From contig OY294044.1 in the NCBI GenBank assembly GCA_958510825.1, positions 43,978,100 through 44,042,099 of the forward strand: a stretch of 64,000 nt of DNA. The letters run 5' to 3'. The notes beneath the pieces are model-generated. The model saw only the letters and a list, made by a program, of their open reading frames with translations, made no database searches and was not told the DNA's origin. Shown here piece by piece: positions 21,311 through 32,211 of the stretch; position 1 is the first letter of the stretch, and every line of letters begins with the position of its first letter. The DNA comes from Brachypterus glaber (lineage: Eukaryota > Arthropoda > Insecta > Coleoptera > Kateretidae). A program made the position numbers and the translations under genes.

Positions 21311-22632
21311 GTATTCATTTTAGAGTAATAACTTTAGGTGAGTTGTAGTATATTGGAAAGGTACAGGAAAATTATATAAGCTGTTTACTAGGGCATTAAA
21401 AAAAAACACTCACTTCATTTGGAAGTTAGTAAAAAATAAAAAATACACCGGCCTTTATTTCAAAGGACAGTAACTTTATTTTAAAGGACAGTACTTTATT
21501 TTCTACTTGTGTCCTTTGTCCTTTATAAAACCTTTAAAGGATAGTAAATGTCCTTTAAATTTACGATTGATCTTTAAAATGTGTGACATTAATTTATAAT
21601 AATTTATTGTAGGTCCATGTTGTCACAATTGTTTTCAAAGATCAAACGTACTCGTAAAAAAGGAGACTGAATAATTATATAATTAATATTAAAGCTTTTG
21701 TTGTTTTTTAAAGTTGTATTTTTGCATAACTGAGCCTTAAGTTAAGACAGGGTAGGGAGTTGGTACGAAGCGGCGCTATGCCCATCTGTGTCGGCCATAT
21801 CGCTATCAGTCTCGCATACTAAGCTGTGAAAGGAGTATTTATTATTATTTGTCTACAATATTCTACAACGGAGGAGACTTCTGTAAAAAAAGCGGTTTCG
21901 TTTTTTGAGGCTTATTATGTCCTTTATTTTAATGGTTCAGAGTTGGTAACCCTGTTAGTAATGCTAAATTCAAAATATGCAATTAAATTAAATTTTAAGC
22001 GTTTTTCATAAATTCTGTTATATTTCTTCGTCGTTTTTTAACGATATAAAGACTACATAAATAACAAAAACTATCAGGATCGTCTGTGGGATGGTTGATG
22101 CCATTTTAAAACTTGTTAACAATTATTAAAAATACTTAAGAACTTAAATAACAAAAATTTTCCTCGTCAATTGATTAATATGAATTAAATGTCGGTAAAA
22201 CAGAGACTATTTCAAACGCCATCTAGTATTTTAAACTTTTACGAATATCATTTAACCAGAGTAAATTAATTAATAATGTTTTGATAAGAGGTTCACAAAA
22301 ACTTATTAAATTTAAACATTTTTTAAATTTTATAGGAAATCTTTAATAATGAATTTTTCAAAAGCTGTACATAGAAAATTAATAAACACTGATTTTATAA
22401 TAAGATAAAAAATATTTAAACCCCAGATTCGTGCCGGCCTGCTTTGATTTTTCTGTCATAGGTACCATGTCACGTAAATTAAATTAAAACAATAGATATG
22501 TTTTAAATTTTAACTTAAAAAAACGAAATTTGGCATCCATCTACTTTATTTAAAAACTAAAAAAACATAAAAAAAATCCAGTTTTCAAATGAATCTTATT
22601 GTTTTGAGCTTAAATTTTTACATCATTGCTTA
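21311..22632. other. A+T-rich stretch without recognised gene
   Basis: Holds a cluster of short aaaggacagtaa / gtcctttaaa repeats at about 21455-21560. The ORF at 21826-22011 has no recognisable domain. Confidence 0.5.
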
Positions 22633-22872
22633 ATCTCGTACAATTATACTTAATTAAGCATCCCCTAAGTCCAGGACTTGTGTGGGCTAGTAGTAGAGGG
22701 AACCACCGGCTTATACTGATTTTTGAACCAGTTTCTAGGGAGTGTCCGTTATTGCCTTCGCCAAATTTCAATTATTAATTACCTGAAAAAGACAAATCGG
22801 CTCCAGTGAGACTGGAACTCACGCTAGTTGGCTTGCTATGTACACGCGCTAGCCCACTACGCTATGCTCCCA
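22633..22872 (-). mobile_element. tRNA-derived SINE, copy 2
   Basis: In minus-strand sense it has the box-A-like region (gtagtgggctagcgcgtgta), box-B-like gagttccagtctcact, then the shared body (cggacactccctagaaactg; ggttccctctactactagcc; tgcttaattaagtataattg). The usual AAAC tail is not evident. Confidence 0.88.
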
Positions 22873-22931
22873 TTAAAATAATATTTGGCAGATAATATTG
22901 TTTTCAATTTAAAAAAAAAATAATAATAATT

Positions 22932-23173
22932 AAGGGAACGTTCAAGTATTACGTAACGCAAATTGTACCAAAATTAATACACTTCATACCCCGGTTCTCG
23001 CATTATTATAGATTATAGAGATTTCATATTTTGGCTACCCCTCCCTAATAGGGGGTGTGTTAGGGGGGTAGCCAAAATATGAAATCTCTACAGCCTTGAA
23101 TAACGCGAGAACCGAGGTATGAAGTGTATGAATTTTGGTACATTTTGCGTTACGTAATACTTGAACGTTCCCT
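22932..23173. mobile_element. foldback MITE, about 242 bp (family of 10714-10957)
   Basis: An almost perfect inverted repeat: agggaacgttcaagtattac / gtaatacttgaacgttccct, cttcataccccggttctcgc / gcgagaaccgaggtatgaag, ttttggctacccctcc / gggggtagccaaaa. Possible 5-bp AATTA flanks on both sides. Non-coding. Confidence 0.88.
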
Positions 23174-24343
23174 AATTAATTAAATTCCTTTTAAATGAAA
23201 ATTGCATGCCAAATTTCATTTTTGAGCTGAAATTTTGCAAAGATTTAGGATTTTGTATTTTACACGATATACAAAAATATTTTATTAAAAAAAATCGTGC
23301 ATTATAACCAAATATAATTATTAGGTAATGTTTTTCCAGATTTTAGATGAAGAGGGTCCCTTATTTCATTTTTTTGAACTGAAATTTTATTAAAATAGTT
23401 TTTACGACAAGAGTAAGTAGGGGAGAGGGGGGCGGATGTGAACTTTTTTTTCAAAACGCATCATTTTTCTTAAGTTCCATAAAAAAATAAGTGAGATAAA
23501 TTTTATTAGGAACAAAGGGCTAATAATAATATATAATAAAAACCAGACCTAAAAAAATATTCCAAAATATTTATTAAGAGCATTAAAAAAAAGGTACATT
23601 CATCCACATCTGCCCCAAGTGTGTGTGGATAAATCAAAAGGTATTGTTTATACAATTAATAGTCACAGTTGTAACGAACACAAAACGCTTATAAACTGTT
23701 ATCTGAAGCTAAACTATACTTATAAAAACTTATTAATGTATGTAAGTTGTTATAATATAACTTATATAAAGTTATACTTCTTTAAACAGATAGAAAATTC
23801 AATATTTGCAGAAGTTCTCGCTGTCCCTTTTAACTTCAATGGTTTGGATAACTTTAAAATTACATATCTTCCTAATAGTACTTTTGTCGCTTGTAGTGAG
23901 AAATTAAAATGTCCACAAAAAAGGATGCTTTCCACATGTGCCCCATGTTACAATTTTAGGTTAAGTGTCCCATTAAACAAAAATATAAATTTTATAGCAA
24001 AATTAAGGATAACACATCACAACACGTTCGTGTACATTAAAATATGTTATATAATTTGTTAAGATTTACATTCTACTTAATTGAATAATTCAAATTACCA
24101 AAACCCGAAAAATTTACTTTAGCACGTAGTAAACAACCAATAAGTCATTGACAATACAAATTTCAACTAACAAGAATTAACACCGCATCAAGTTTATACG
24201 CATTAAAAATGACATATATGATATTTATTTCAAAAGTATAAACATTGAAATAACCGAGGAAATTAAACTGTCTTCATGCACCCACTGTCGACATGAGCCC
24301 CTCCCTCCCCCTAGTGACCATTTTCATTTTATTATGTTCTCCC
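23174..24343. other. A+T-rich region with G-rich ends, possible old TIR element
   Basis: A G-rich block at 23419-23442 (taggggagaggggggcggat) faces a C-rich block at 24285-24312 (catgagcccctccctccccc), and similar text, catctgcccca and catgtgcccca, recurs between. This fits a decayed terminal-inverted-repeat element. The 147-residue ORF at 23619-24062 inside has no recognisable domain. Confidence 0.4.
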
Positions 24344-25212
24344 GGCTCACACAGGTAAAAAATACCAAAAAAAAAACGAAATGATGAAAATTTATAAACC
24401 TTATAGTGTCCTCTAAATGATTTGAATACATTTTTTTGAAAATGTATGCTGCCTTGCGTAAAAAATTTAATTTAGGTGACACAATGCATACCGGGTGGGC
24501 CATTTAAACGGTTAAAAGTCGATATCTCAGAAACCGTATAAGATAGGTCTTTGAAATTTGTTATTAAGCTTCAATATCAAGGGGGACACCTTTTTATCAA
24601 AGCAGATTTTTTTTTATCCACACCCTTGGGCGGGAGAGGGGGTAACTTAAAAATTTCAAATGGAATGGGGGTGTTTTTATTTAGATTCAAATTCAGTATA
24701 AAAAATTACATAATTGACGGAAAAAGGTTTTTTTTTCAACCTCAAATTAGACTGTTAAAAATCTAAAATAAAAAAAAACTCCATTTAAAAAAATTGAAAA
24801 ATTTGAATATTTTAGTAGTTTTCTATTGTTTAGGTTTATTTCATTGTTTTAAACCTAAAAATATAGAAAATAAATCAAATATGAATTTTTTCCAAAAATT
24901 TAAATTTTTTTACCTGACGCTTCCGGACGCGTCATGACGCGTCCGGACATGGAGATAATACCTTTCTATGATTTAATACCCCATATTTGTACTATATTTT
25001 AAAATTTAAAAAATACAGCCCTAAAAAAAATTAAGTGTAAGATATTGTAATGTGCCACTTAAATTTAATTTTTTAAGCAAGACCGCAAACATTTTCAAAA
25101 AAAAAAGTATATATACATCATTTAGAGGACACTATAAGGTTTATAAATATTCAACTTTCGACGCTTCATGATTCTTTCAGTTTTTTTTTTGGTCTTTTTT
25201 ACCTATGTGCGG
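24344..25212. mobile_element. foldback element, about 870 bp, arms about 140 bp
   Basis: The left arm ctcacacaggtaaaaaatac ... ccttatagtgtcctctaaat is answered by catttagaggacactataag ... tttttacctatgtgcgg. The centre holds a tgacgcttccggacgcgtca segment near 24914-24945 with a small palindrome. No protein recognised. Confidence 0.75.
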
Positions 25213-25794
25213 CTGTCTTAAAGTAAATTTAAACTAGACCATTTCCAAATTGCTATGTTCTAAATCCAGATCCTTTGGATTCTAGAAGCTAAGAAACTGT
25301 AGAAAAACCGGAACTAGATTCTGCCAATTTGTGAATAGCCTAATTAGAATGAACTTTAAGATATATTTAAAATACATCCGGGAGAAATGAATAAAATAAA
25401 AATGGTCACAGGTCTTAGAGGGGACCAAAAGTTTTCAAAAAATAAACCTGTTTTCTGAAATGCCCTACTAATTACTGCAAAAGCTTGTATTCCCTTATAG
25501 TCGGAGAGCTGGCGACCATTTTTATTTCTTTATTTGCTCCCGGCTATATTTTATATATGTCTTAAAGTACATTCAGATTAAGCCATTTTCAAATTGCTAG
25601 ACTCCGAATCCGGTTTCTTTGGGTGCTAGAATCTCCAAAAGCTATGACAATGAGCTACCAAAACATCTATTTTACATTTCATTTTATACATTCCGATTAA
25701 GCTATTTTCATAGTTATACACAATAATTCTGGGGCCAAAGGGTGAAAACAGTCTTTAAAAAGTGCCTTTAAAATATGTGATAGATAATTTTTCG
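25213..25794. repeat. left arm of an inverted repeat around the RTE-like LINE
   Basis: 25505-25640 (gaccatttttatttctttat, gtcttaaagtacattcagat, tttctttgggtgctagaatc) is the inverse of 27775-27935. Related shorter pieces lie at 25185-25300 and 25375-25425. The LINE therefore sits between arms of another repeat. Confidence 0.7.
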
Positions 25795-25829
25795 CTTCGA
25801 AAAGCGAAAAACGGAAAACAACAAAAAAT

Positions 25830-26381
25830 AGACAGTTAACTTACATTAAAGACAAAAAGGGTGCAATTATAGGAGATGAAGACAAAATGTTAGAAAGATG
25901 GAAAGAGTATTTTTGTGAAATTCTAAATGGTGAAGATGTTGATCAGTCAAGTCAAGATATGAATGAGGAAGAGGAAGAAGGTGAAGGTATACTGTGTCAA
26001 ATAAAGAAAGAAGAAGTGTACGTGTTGATTGAAAATTTAAAAAACAATAAGAGTGGTGGAAGAAACGAAATATTGGCGGAGAACGTAAAGTATGGAGGAG
26101 AAACATTAAAAAACAGGATATACGAAATTATTAAAATGGTGTGGGAAAAAGAGGAGATGCCAAGTGAATGGAATAAAGCAACAATTGTGCCTATTTTTAA
26201 AAAAGGAGATAAAACACAATGCAACAATTACAGAGGAATCTCACTGTTAGATGCAACTTATAAAATATTTTCGATAGTTTTAAAAAAGCAATTAGAGCAG
26301 TTTATTGAAAAAAAAAATTTGGTGAGTACCAGGCGGGTTTCAGAAAGGGTAGAGGAACAACAGACCAAATATTTACTATAA
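25830..26381 (+). pseudogene. RTE-like LINE ORF, first part (RT N-terminal region)
   Basis: The frame (ATG at 25887, open upstream to about 25830) encodes MLERWKEYFCEILNGEDVDQ, then the RT landmarks NNKSGGRNEI, WNKATIVPIFKKGDKTQCNN and YRGISLLDATYKIFSIVL. After a run of A's near 26306-26316 the frame is lost: the proper continuation YQAGFRKGRGTTDQIFTIKE is in another frame from about 26325. The relic therefore needs one indel between about 26305 and 26330 to join with the next part. Codon use is A-rich like the rest of the element. Not a functional gene. Confidence 0.88.
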
Positions 26382-27511
26382 AAGAAACAATAACCACTTG
26401 CTACGAATACAATATCCCAGCTTTTATTTTGTTTGTTGATTTCCACAAAGCTTATGACTCAATCAGGAGGAGCAAAGTAAGAGAAGTATTAAGGGAATGT
26501 AATGTACCAATTAAACTTATTAATTTGTTTATGATGACGCTAAAAAAAACGTCAACAAATGTAAGAATGGCAGACAAAAGGAGTGAAGATTTTGAAGTAG
26601 ACATAGGACTCAGACAAGGTGATCCTCTTTCTACAATTATATTTAATGCGATACTAGAAAAAATTATCAGGAAAAGTGGGCTAAATAGAAGCGGTAGCAT
26701 TTTATATAAAAGTTATCAAGTGGTAGCATATGCCGACGATTTAGCAATTATTTCAAGAAGCAGAAGGGGACTAGACGAAATTGTTATAAGTTTTTTGACA
26801 GAAGCAAAAAAGATAGGTCTTAGAATAAATGCAGAGAAAAGTCAGTTTATGAGGGTAGGAGAAGAAGAAATAGGTCAAAATTTAAAGATTAATATCGAAG
26901 GAGAAGAAATAGAGTTGCAGGAGGTTAAAGAAAATATATACTTGGGAAGTCTAATTACAAATAAATGTGAAGAAAAGAAAGAAATAGATTGGAGAATACT
27001 TAAGGGAAATAGAAGTGCAGGGGATCTAAGCCATTTATTATTAGCAAAACAATTATCAAGAAAAGCCAAACTGCGACTCTACACGAGTGTGCTTAGGCCA
27101 ACTGTATTGTATGCATGTGAAGCATGGGTATTAAGTATAACAATGCAAGAATGTCTACTGAGATGGGAGAGAAAAATTTTAAGAAGAATATTTGGAGGAA
27201 GAAAAGTGGAAGATGGGTATGTCAGAAGAACAAATGAGGAGATTTATGGCTTGTATAATAGCAAAAATATTGTGGATGTAGTAAAATCGCGACGTATACA
27301 ATGGTTAGGGCATTTGGAGAGGATGGAGGAGATAAGAGGAGTAAAGAAAATTGCGTTTACAAGACCAGATTTAAACAGAAAACAAGGAAGACCAAGAAGA
27401 AGATGGAGTGTTGCGATATTAGAAGATTTAAGTGAGAAAAACGTGATGAACTGGAGAGTGAAAGCGAAGGACAGAAAAGTGTGGAAGAACATTAGTAAGC
27501 TGTGGGCCTAA
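26325..27511 (+). pseudogene. RTE-like LINE ORF, second part (RT catalytic core and C-terminus)
   Basis: This is the frame open through 27511. It carries the RT motif A FVDFHKAYDS (from 26432), GLRQGDPLSTIIFN, the catalytic YADDLAII (about 26729), then the C-terminal signature ERKILRRIFGGRKVEDGYVR, RIQWLGHLERM and GRPRRRW before a natural stop TAA at 27509-27511. Both catalytic aspartates of YADD are kept. The lesion upstream and the missing endonuclease make it inactive on its own. Minus-strand ORFs over the same interval are shadows. Confidence 0.92.
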
Positions 27512-27545
27512 ATGGCCTGTTATAGCTATATATATATATATATAG

Positions 27546-28340
27546 ATAATTTTTTAAAGAAATAAGAATTTATGAAATTACATTTTAATTAAATAAAAAT
27601 TAAAGAAAGTTTTTAGTATTGACATATGTCAGATAAAGTCTTTTTTTTAACTCTTAGCCTAGTGAATAATTGTGTAAAACTGTAAAAATAGATTAATCTA
27701 AATGTAATAAATGTAATTTATTTGACTCGGTAAGTTAAAAATATATTTTTCGGGGACCCCATTTCACCACCTTTTCGAGGCTTTTAGCATCCAAAGGAAC
27801 CCGATCCAGGACCTGGAGATTTGCAAGTAAATTAATTTGAATGTACTTTAAGACACATATAAAATACAGCTGGGAGCAAACAATGAAATAAAAATGGTCA
27901 CCATCTCTTAGACTATTAAAACTCCCCGGAATAATACATTTGTTATCTTAAGGTTCAGGAGAAGGTCATTTAAGTTATAAGCGGATTAGTTTATCTCTGT
28001 TTTACCAACAGTCAATGTTCTGGGCCAATCTAATAGTCCTACTAATTATTAATTAAAGATTAAAAGGGAAAATAAAGCTAAAAATAAACAATTAATGATT
28101 CTTTTTTTTTTTTCATGCGTTTTACTTTCACTTCTATACGTTGTGCTTTAGCAGCTCTGCGTTTTACTTTTGTGGAAAAAATTGTGTTTTTCACGTTCGT
28201 GAATTCTCCTTCACTTTCCTCTTTGGTTATGTAATTTTTTTCTTTATTAACAAGAAAAAACAGAAAACAGAAACCAAAAGTAAAAAAGCAAAAAGTAAAT
28301 AGCAAACAAAAAAAATGACAAAAAACTAAACACCAATAAC

Positions 28341-28410
<70 letters not shown>

Positions 28411-29285
28411 TGAACAGGATGTATTAAGGACGAATAGTTAAATATTTAATTTTTAAATTTGCATTGTTTGTTTCTTGCAGTCCTTAATTCAATTGTATAC
28501 AAAGGGACACTAGCTAACAATCTATATGCAAACAAGGGGTATTCAAATATTACCTTAAATTAGTTTATTTTAACTGCAGTTGTAATCTATATATAACACA
28601 TGAAATAGTTTGAGTAAAAGCCCGAAACAAAATTAGCTATAAAGGCTTTAAACCCATTATTGGGTGGAACGTAATTTTAAAAAGTTTGATATGAAAATTG
28701 CAAATTTAGTCCACTAATATAGTTTTTTGGAATTTTAAATGCAAACAATCCTAACGTTTTGGAGTGGTGGAGTTAGAAGGGATAATTGGAGTAATTAGCC
28801 CCAGCATAATTTTAAAATAAAAACTAGTATGAAATGCAAGAATTTAAACAAATTTATAATTATTCTGTATACTTTTAGGTTAGAAGATTTTTGAACATAA
28901 TTTCTTAATTTTAATTTTCGTTGAATGTCGAATTTTTTGATTAGGTACCCCACACATACCTCCACTCTAGATCTGCCAAGGCGCGGGCGCCTTTTGCAAA
29001 TAAATGAAAGTGTTTTTCGAAATCAACACTGTCAAACTAAAATCTATAAAAATCAGCTCAAAGAATCTTAGAGCTTTTAATAACCTTCACTTTACAGGTC
29101 CGTACGGGCCTGGACTGGCCATTGTGTCGCTGTCGCCAACAGTCCTTGGTTAAAATTACCTTTTTTGACACAAAATTTTAGTAAATATTTCTACAAAACC
29201 GTTTTAAAATCAAGCATATTATGGTAAATAACTTTCCAGAAGGTCAAACCTTGCAACAAGAACATTGTTTCTTTAAATGCTATAA

Positions 29286-29286
<1 letters not shown>
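27546..29286. other. right arm of the inverted repeat, a long TA microsatellite and unassigned sequence
   Basis: 27775-27935 pairs with the left arm at 25505-25640. A TA run of about 64 bases lies at 28344-28407. Near 28975-29150 two G+C-rich patches (ccaaggcgcgggcgcctttt; ggcctggactggcc) look like pieces of another repeat. The minus ORF at 28078-28305 is low-complexity and lysine-rich. Confidence 0.6.
28344..28407. repeat. (TA)n microsatellite
   Basis: About 32 TA units without interruption. Confidence 0.97.

Positions 29287-29331
<45 letters not shown>
29287..29331. repeat. (ATT)n microsatellite directly 5' of the LINE
   Basis: About 14 ATT units. The LINE that follows ends in the same repeat. 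Confidence 0.95.
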
Positions 29332-29332
<1 letters not shown>

Positions 29333-31200
29333 AATTTTCAGAATATGTGGAATTAAAATCACGCATAGAGTTTTTCTTAAATTAAGACTTCGAAACAAGC
29401 ATAGTAGAATCCCTGGATCTGTTACACTTAATGATACCGAAATATCCGATCCTCAAGATATAGTCAATAGTTTTGCCGACTACTTTTCGAGTGTTTACAC
29501 TGTCCCTACACCCGTTAATTTACCTGATAGTACAAATTGCTTTGATAATGTGGTTATTAATGAAATTACTGATAGCGATATTCTAGCTGCTATTAAAAAA
29601 ATTAAAAATTCTTCAACGGCTGGAATTGATAAAATTCCTAGTTTTCTAATAAAAGACTGTAAATATGTTTTTGTCGAACCTTTAAAATATATATTTAACC
29701 TAAGCTTAAAAACCAGTACATTTCCTACACTTTGGAAGACGTCCAGAGTCTGCCCGGTACATAAGAGTGGAGATAGGGCTAAAATTGAAAATTATAGGCC
29801 TATCTCCATTATTTGTAACTTCCCAAAACTTTTCGAATCAATTTTATATATTCATATTTACAATCAAATTAAACTTAAACTTTCTCCGCACCAGCACGGA
29901 TTTATAGAAAAACGAAGTACTGTGTCTAACTTGGTTGTTTTCAAACAATTTATATCACAGGCAATAAATGACAAAGAACAGACAGACGTCATAAGTACTG
30001 ACTTTCAAAAGGCGTTTGATCAAATAGATCCATATATAATACTTGTAAAGCTTGAAGAATTTGGATTTCATAGAGCTCTAATTGCTCTCTTTTTTAGTTA
30101 TCTTTTTGGTAGAAAACAAGTAGTTTTTTATAATGGATACTATTCATATTTCTTTTTTTCTACTTCTGGTGTTCCCCAGGGTTCTAATCTGGGACCTTTA
30201 ATTTTCCTAATTTTCATTAATAATCTGCCTTTATGTATAGACTGTGATCGGTTATTGTTTGCGGACGACTTCAAATTTTATTTAATAATTAAGTCTATTA
30301 ACGATTGTATTTTGCTGCAGAATCAAATTAACCTTTTATGGGACTGGTGCATTCGTAATAAATTAAATCTTAACATTAAAAAATGTAAATACATGTCATA
30401 TTCAACTAAACATAATATAATAGACTACCAGTATCATATAAACGGTACTCCGCTTGAGAGATGCTATGAGTTGAAAGATCTAGGGGTTGTATTTGATACG
30501 ACTTTATCTTTTTCGTGTCACATATCCCAAGTCTGTTCTTCTGCTTCTAAGATGTTGGGATTTATAATTCGAAATTCAAAATCTTTTAATAATGTATTAT
30601 GCCTTAAGTCATTATATTATGCATATGTGAGATCCAGACTAGAGTATGCCTCTCTTGTCTGATATCCCACATATGTAGTTCATACTGATGCCTTGGAAGC
30701 AGTGAATAGAAGATTTGAATAATTTCTTTATTTTAAACGTGAAGGAGTCTATCCTGCTCAAGGATACGACAATATTGAACTGTTAAACCGCTTTAATATG
30801 CTGTCACTTAAGACTAGACGAATAAATTTTTCCCTATGTTTTCTATATAAACTGCTTCACAATGGAATTGATTGCATGGACTTACTCAGGCAAATCAATT
30901 TCAGAGTGCCGCGTTTGGGTTCGAGACGTGAGGATACTTTTATTTGTAATTTTAGCAGGACTAACGTTATGGTTAGATCGCCAATAAATATAATATGTAA
31001 TAACTTTAATTCGTTAAACAGATCCATTGATATTAACGCGTGTTCTCTAAACTCACTTTTATACACTAACAACCTACAATAATAGGTTAAAATTGTGTAT
31101 TTATGTATCCATATATATTATTTATTTTGTATATTTTTATATATAATTGTATATATGTATTTTTGCCCTAGAATTGGTGCAAACTGTTGGGCAAATAAAG

Positions 31201-31232
<32 letters not shown>
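29332..31232 (+). mobile_element. jockey/CR1-like LINE, 5'-truncated, with ATT tail
   Basis: RT-bearing sequence followed by a 3' UTR that ends caaataaag and then (ATT)n at 31198-31232, a typical tail for this kind of element. The endonuclease part is absent. The clade is not certain from sequence reading alone. Confidence 0.85.
29340..31082 (+). pseudogene. LINE reverse transcriptase with two in-frame stops
   Basis: One frame is open from about 29340 to 31082 apart from TGA at 30660-30662 and TAA near 30720. It reads RNKHSRIPGSVTLND, the RT landmarks WKTSRVCPVHKSGDRAKIEN, YRPISIICNFPKLFES, HQHGFIEKRSTVSNLV, DFQKAFDQID (motif A), SGVPQGSNLGPLIFLIFINN and LLFADDFKFYL (catalytic FADD), then ELKDLGVVFDTTLSF and RSRLEYASLV. 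After the stops come LKTRRINFSLCFLYKLLHNG and SRTNVMVRSPINI, the usual C-terminus. No frameshift occurs across the region, so decay is limited to point mutations. Confidence 0.9.
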
Positions 31233-31233
<1 letters not shown>

Positions 31234-32093
31234 GAAGCAAATGCCAAAATAGAATATTTGTTGTTATTTGCATTCAAAATTAATGGAGAGCCCCTAGCAC
31301 AAGCATATGCTTATTTGGGACTCTCCATGGCTCTGTATATTGTTTAAATAATTTAGTATTTTTTTTTTTTTTAAGATCTGGCCACACTTTAATTGGTGGC
31401 CAACTTGGCCGCTTTGGCCAAATTGGCCCGATTCGAGTCTGGGCCCGTGTTACTTAAAACTACTACTTAAAATCAGTCAAGAAAACTAAGACATATATAT
31501 TTTTTCTACTACCTAAAGTTGTTAGTTTGGCAAATATGTTAAAAAAGTTAGTAGTTGTTTTAAATTTATTGTATTGTTGACCGTTGTTAATAAATAATGC
31601 TTAACAACGGCCAATAATAAATAAGTTCATTCATTCTATAATTAGGTAGTAGAAAAAATAGATTAAAACAAGTCTCTTTTTTCCTATTTTCTTTATAATT
31701 TTGATTTGCTTTGGTCCCAAATTATTAGAGAAGATATGGAAAAGATGACTTGTTTCTAATATATCTTGTAACATCATTTTATGATTAGTTAGTAGAAAAA
31801 ATTGACTAAAACAAGTCTTCTTAACTCCATTTTCTTTATTATCTTGATTACAAATTAATAAAGAAAATGGAAAAGATTACTTGTTTTAACCTATTTTATA
31901 ACATTTAAACTCATACCTGGCTAAATAACGCTCATACTTTTTTATCATATTGTCATGGTTATTATCATTATTATACTCCATCCAGTTATGCAAAATAGTA
32001 AGGCGGCCCGTTTTACACCACAGAGAGCACAAATAGCATAATTATGCATAAATCGTAGTGCATCAAAAATTTAATAGTACTGTTTTCCTGGAA
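31233..32093. other. A+T-rich stretch with local inverted repeats
   Basis: Two related hairpin-like segments at about 31640-31775 and 31790-31905 share gtagaaaaaat, aaaacaagtct, tttctttat and the inverse gaaaagat-acttgttt. Near 31380-31445 is a ggcc/ttggcc-rich patch. No gene. Confidence 0.5.
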
Positions 32094-32211
32094 AGGTCCT
32101 ATTCAAAGACTCGCATAACAAGCATAGTACATAAGAATGCGATGCCATGATTGGCTTGTTGTGTCGTCATGTATCTTGTAAAGGTGGTTATGCAAGCCTC
32201 TGAATAGGTCT
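32094..32211. mobile_element. 118-bp MITE
   Basis: aggtcctattcaaagactcg on the left is answered by gcaagcctctgaataggtct on the right. Non-coding. Confidence 0.65.

Larger units (their letters stand above)
25795..27545 (+). mobile_element. RTE-like LINE, 5'-truncated, frameshifted
   Basis: RT and C-terminal coding sequence of an RTE-type non-LTR element, lacking the endonuclease. The start is set where the open frame first resembles the family (RQLTYIKDKKGAIIGDEDK from about 25830). It ends in a short TA-rich tail at 27519-27545 instead of poly-A, as in RTE elements. Confidence 0.85.

Noticed and set aside
23619..24062. 147-residue plus ORF
   Set aside because: Composition is that of A+T-rich chance sequence, there is no domain, and it lies inside a probable decayed TIR element.
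26452..27492. Several minus-strand ORFs over the RTE-like LINE
   Set aside because: Shadows of the A-rich plus-strand coding sequence.
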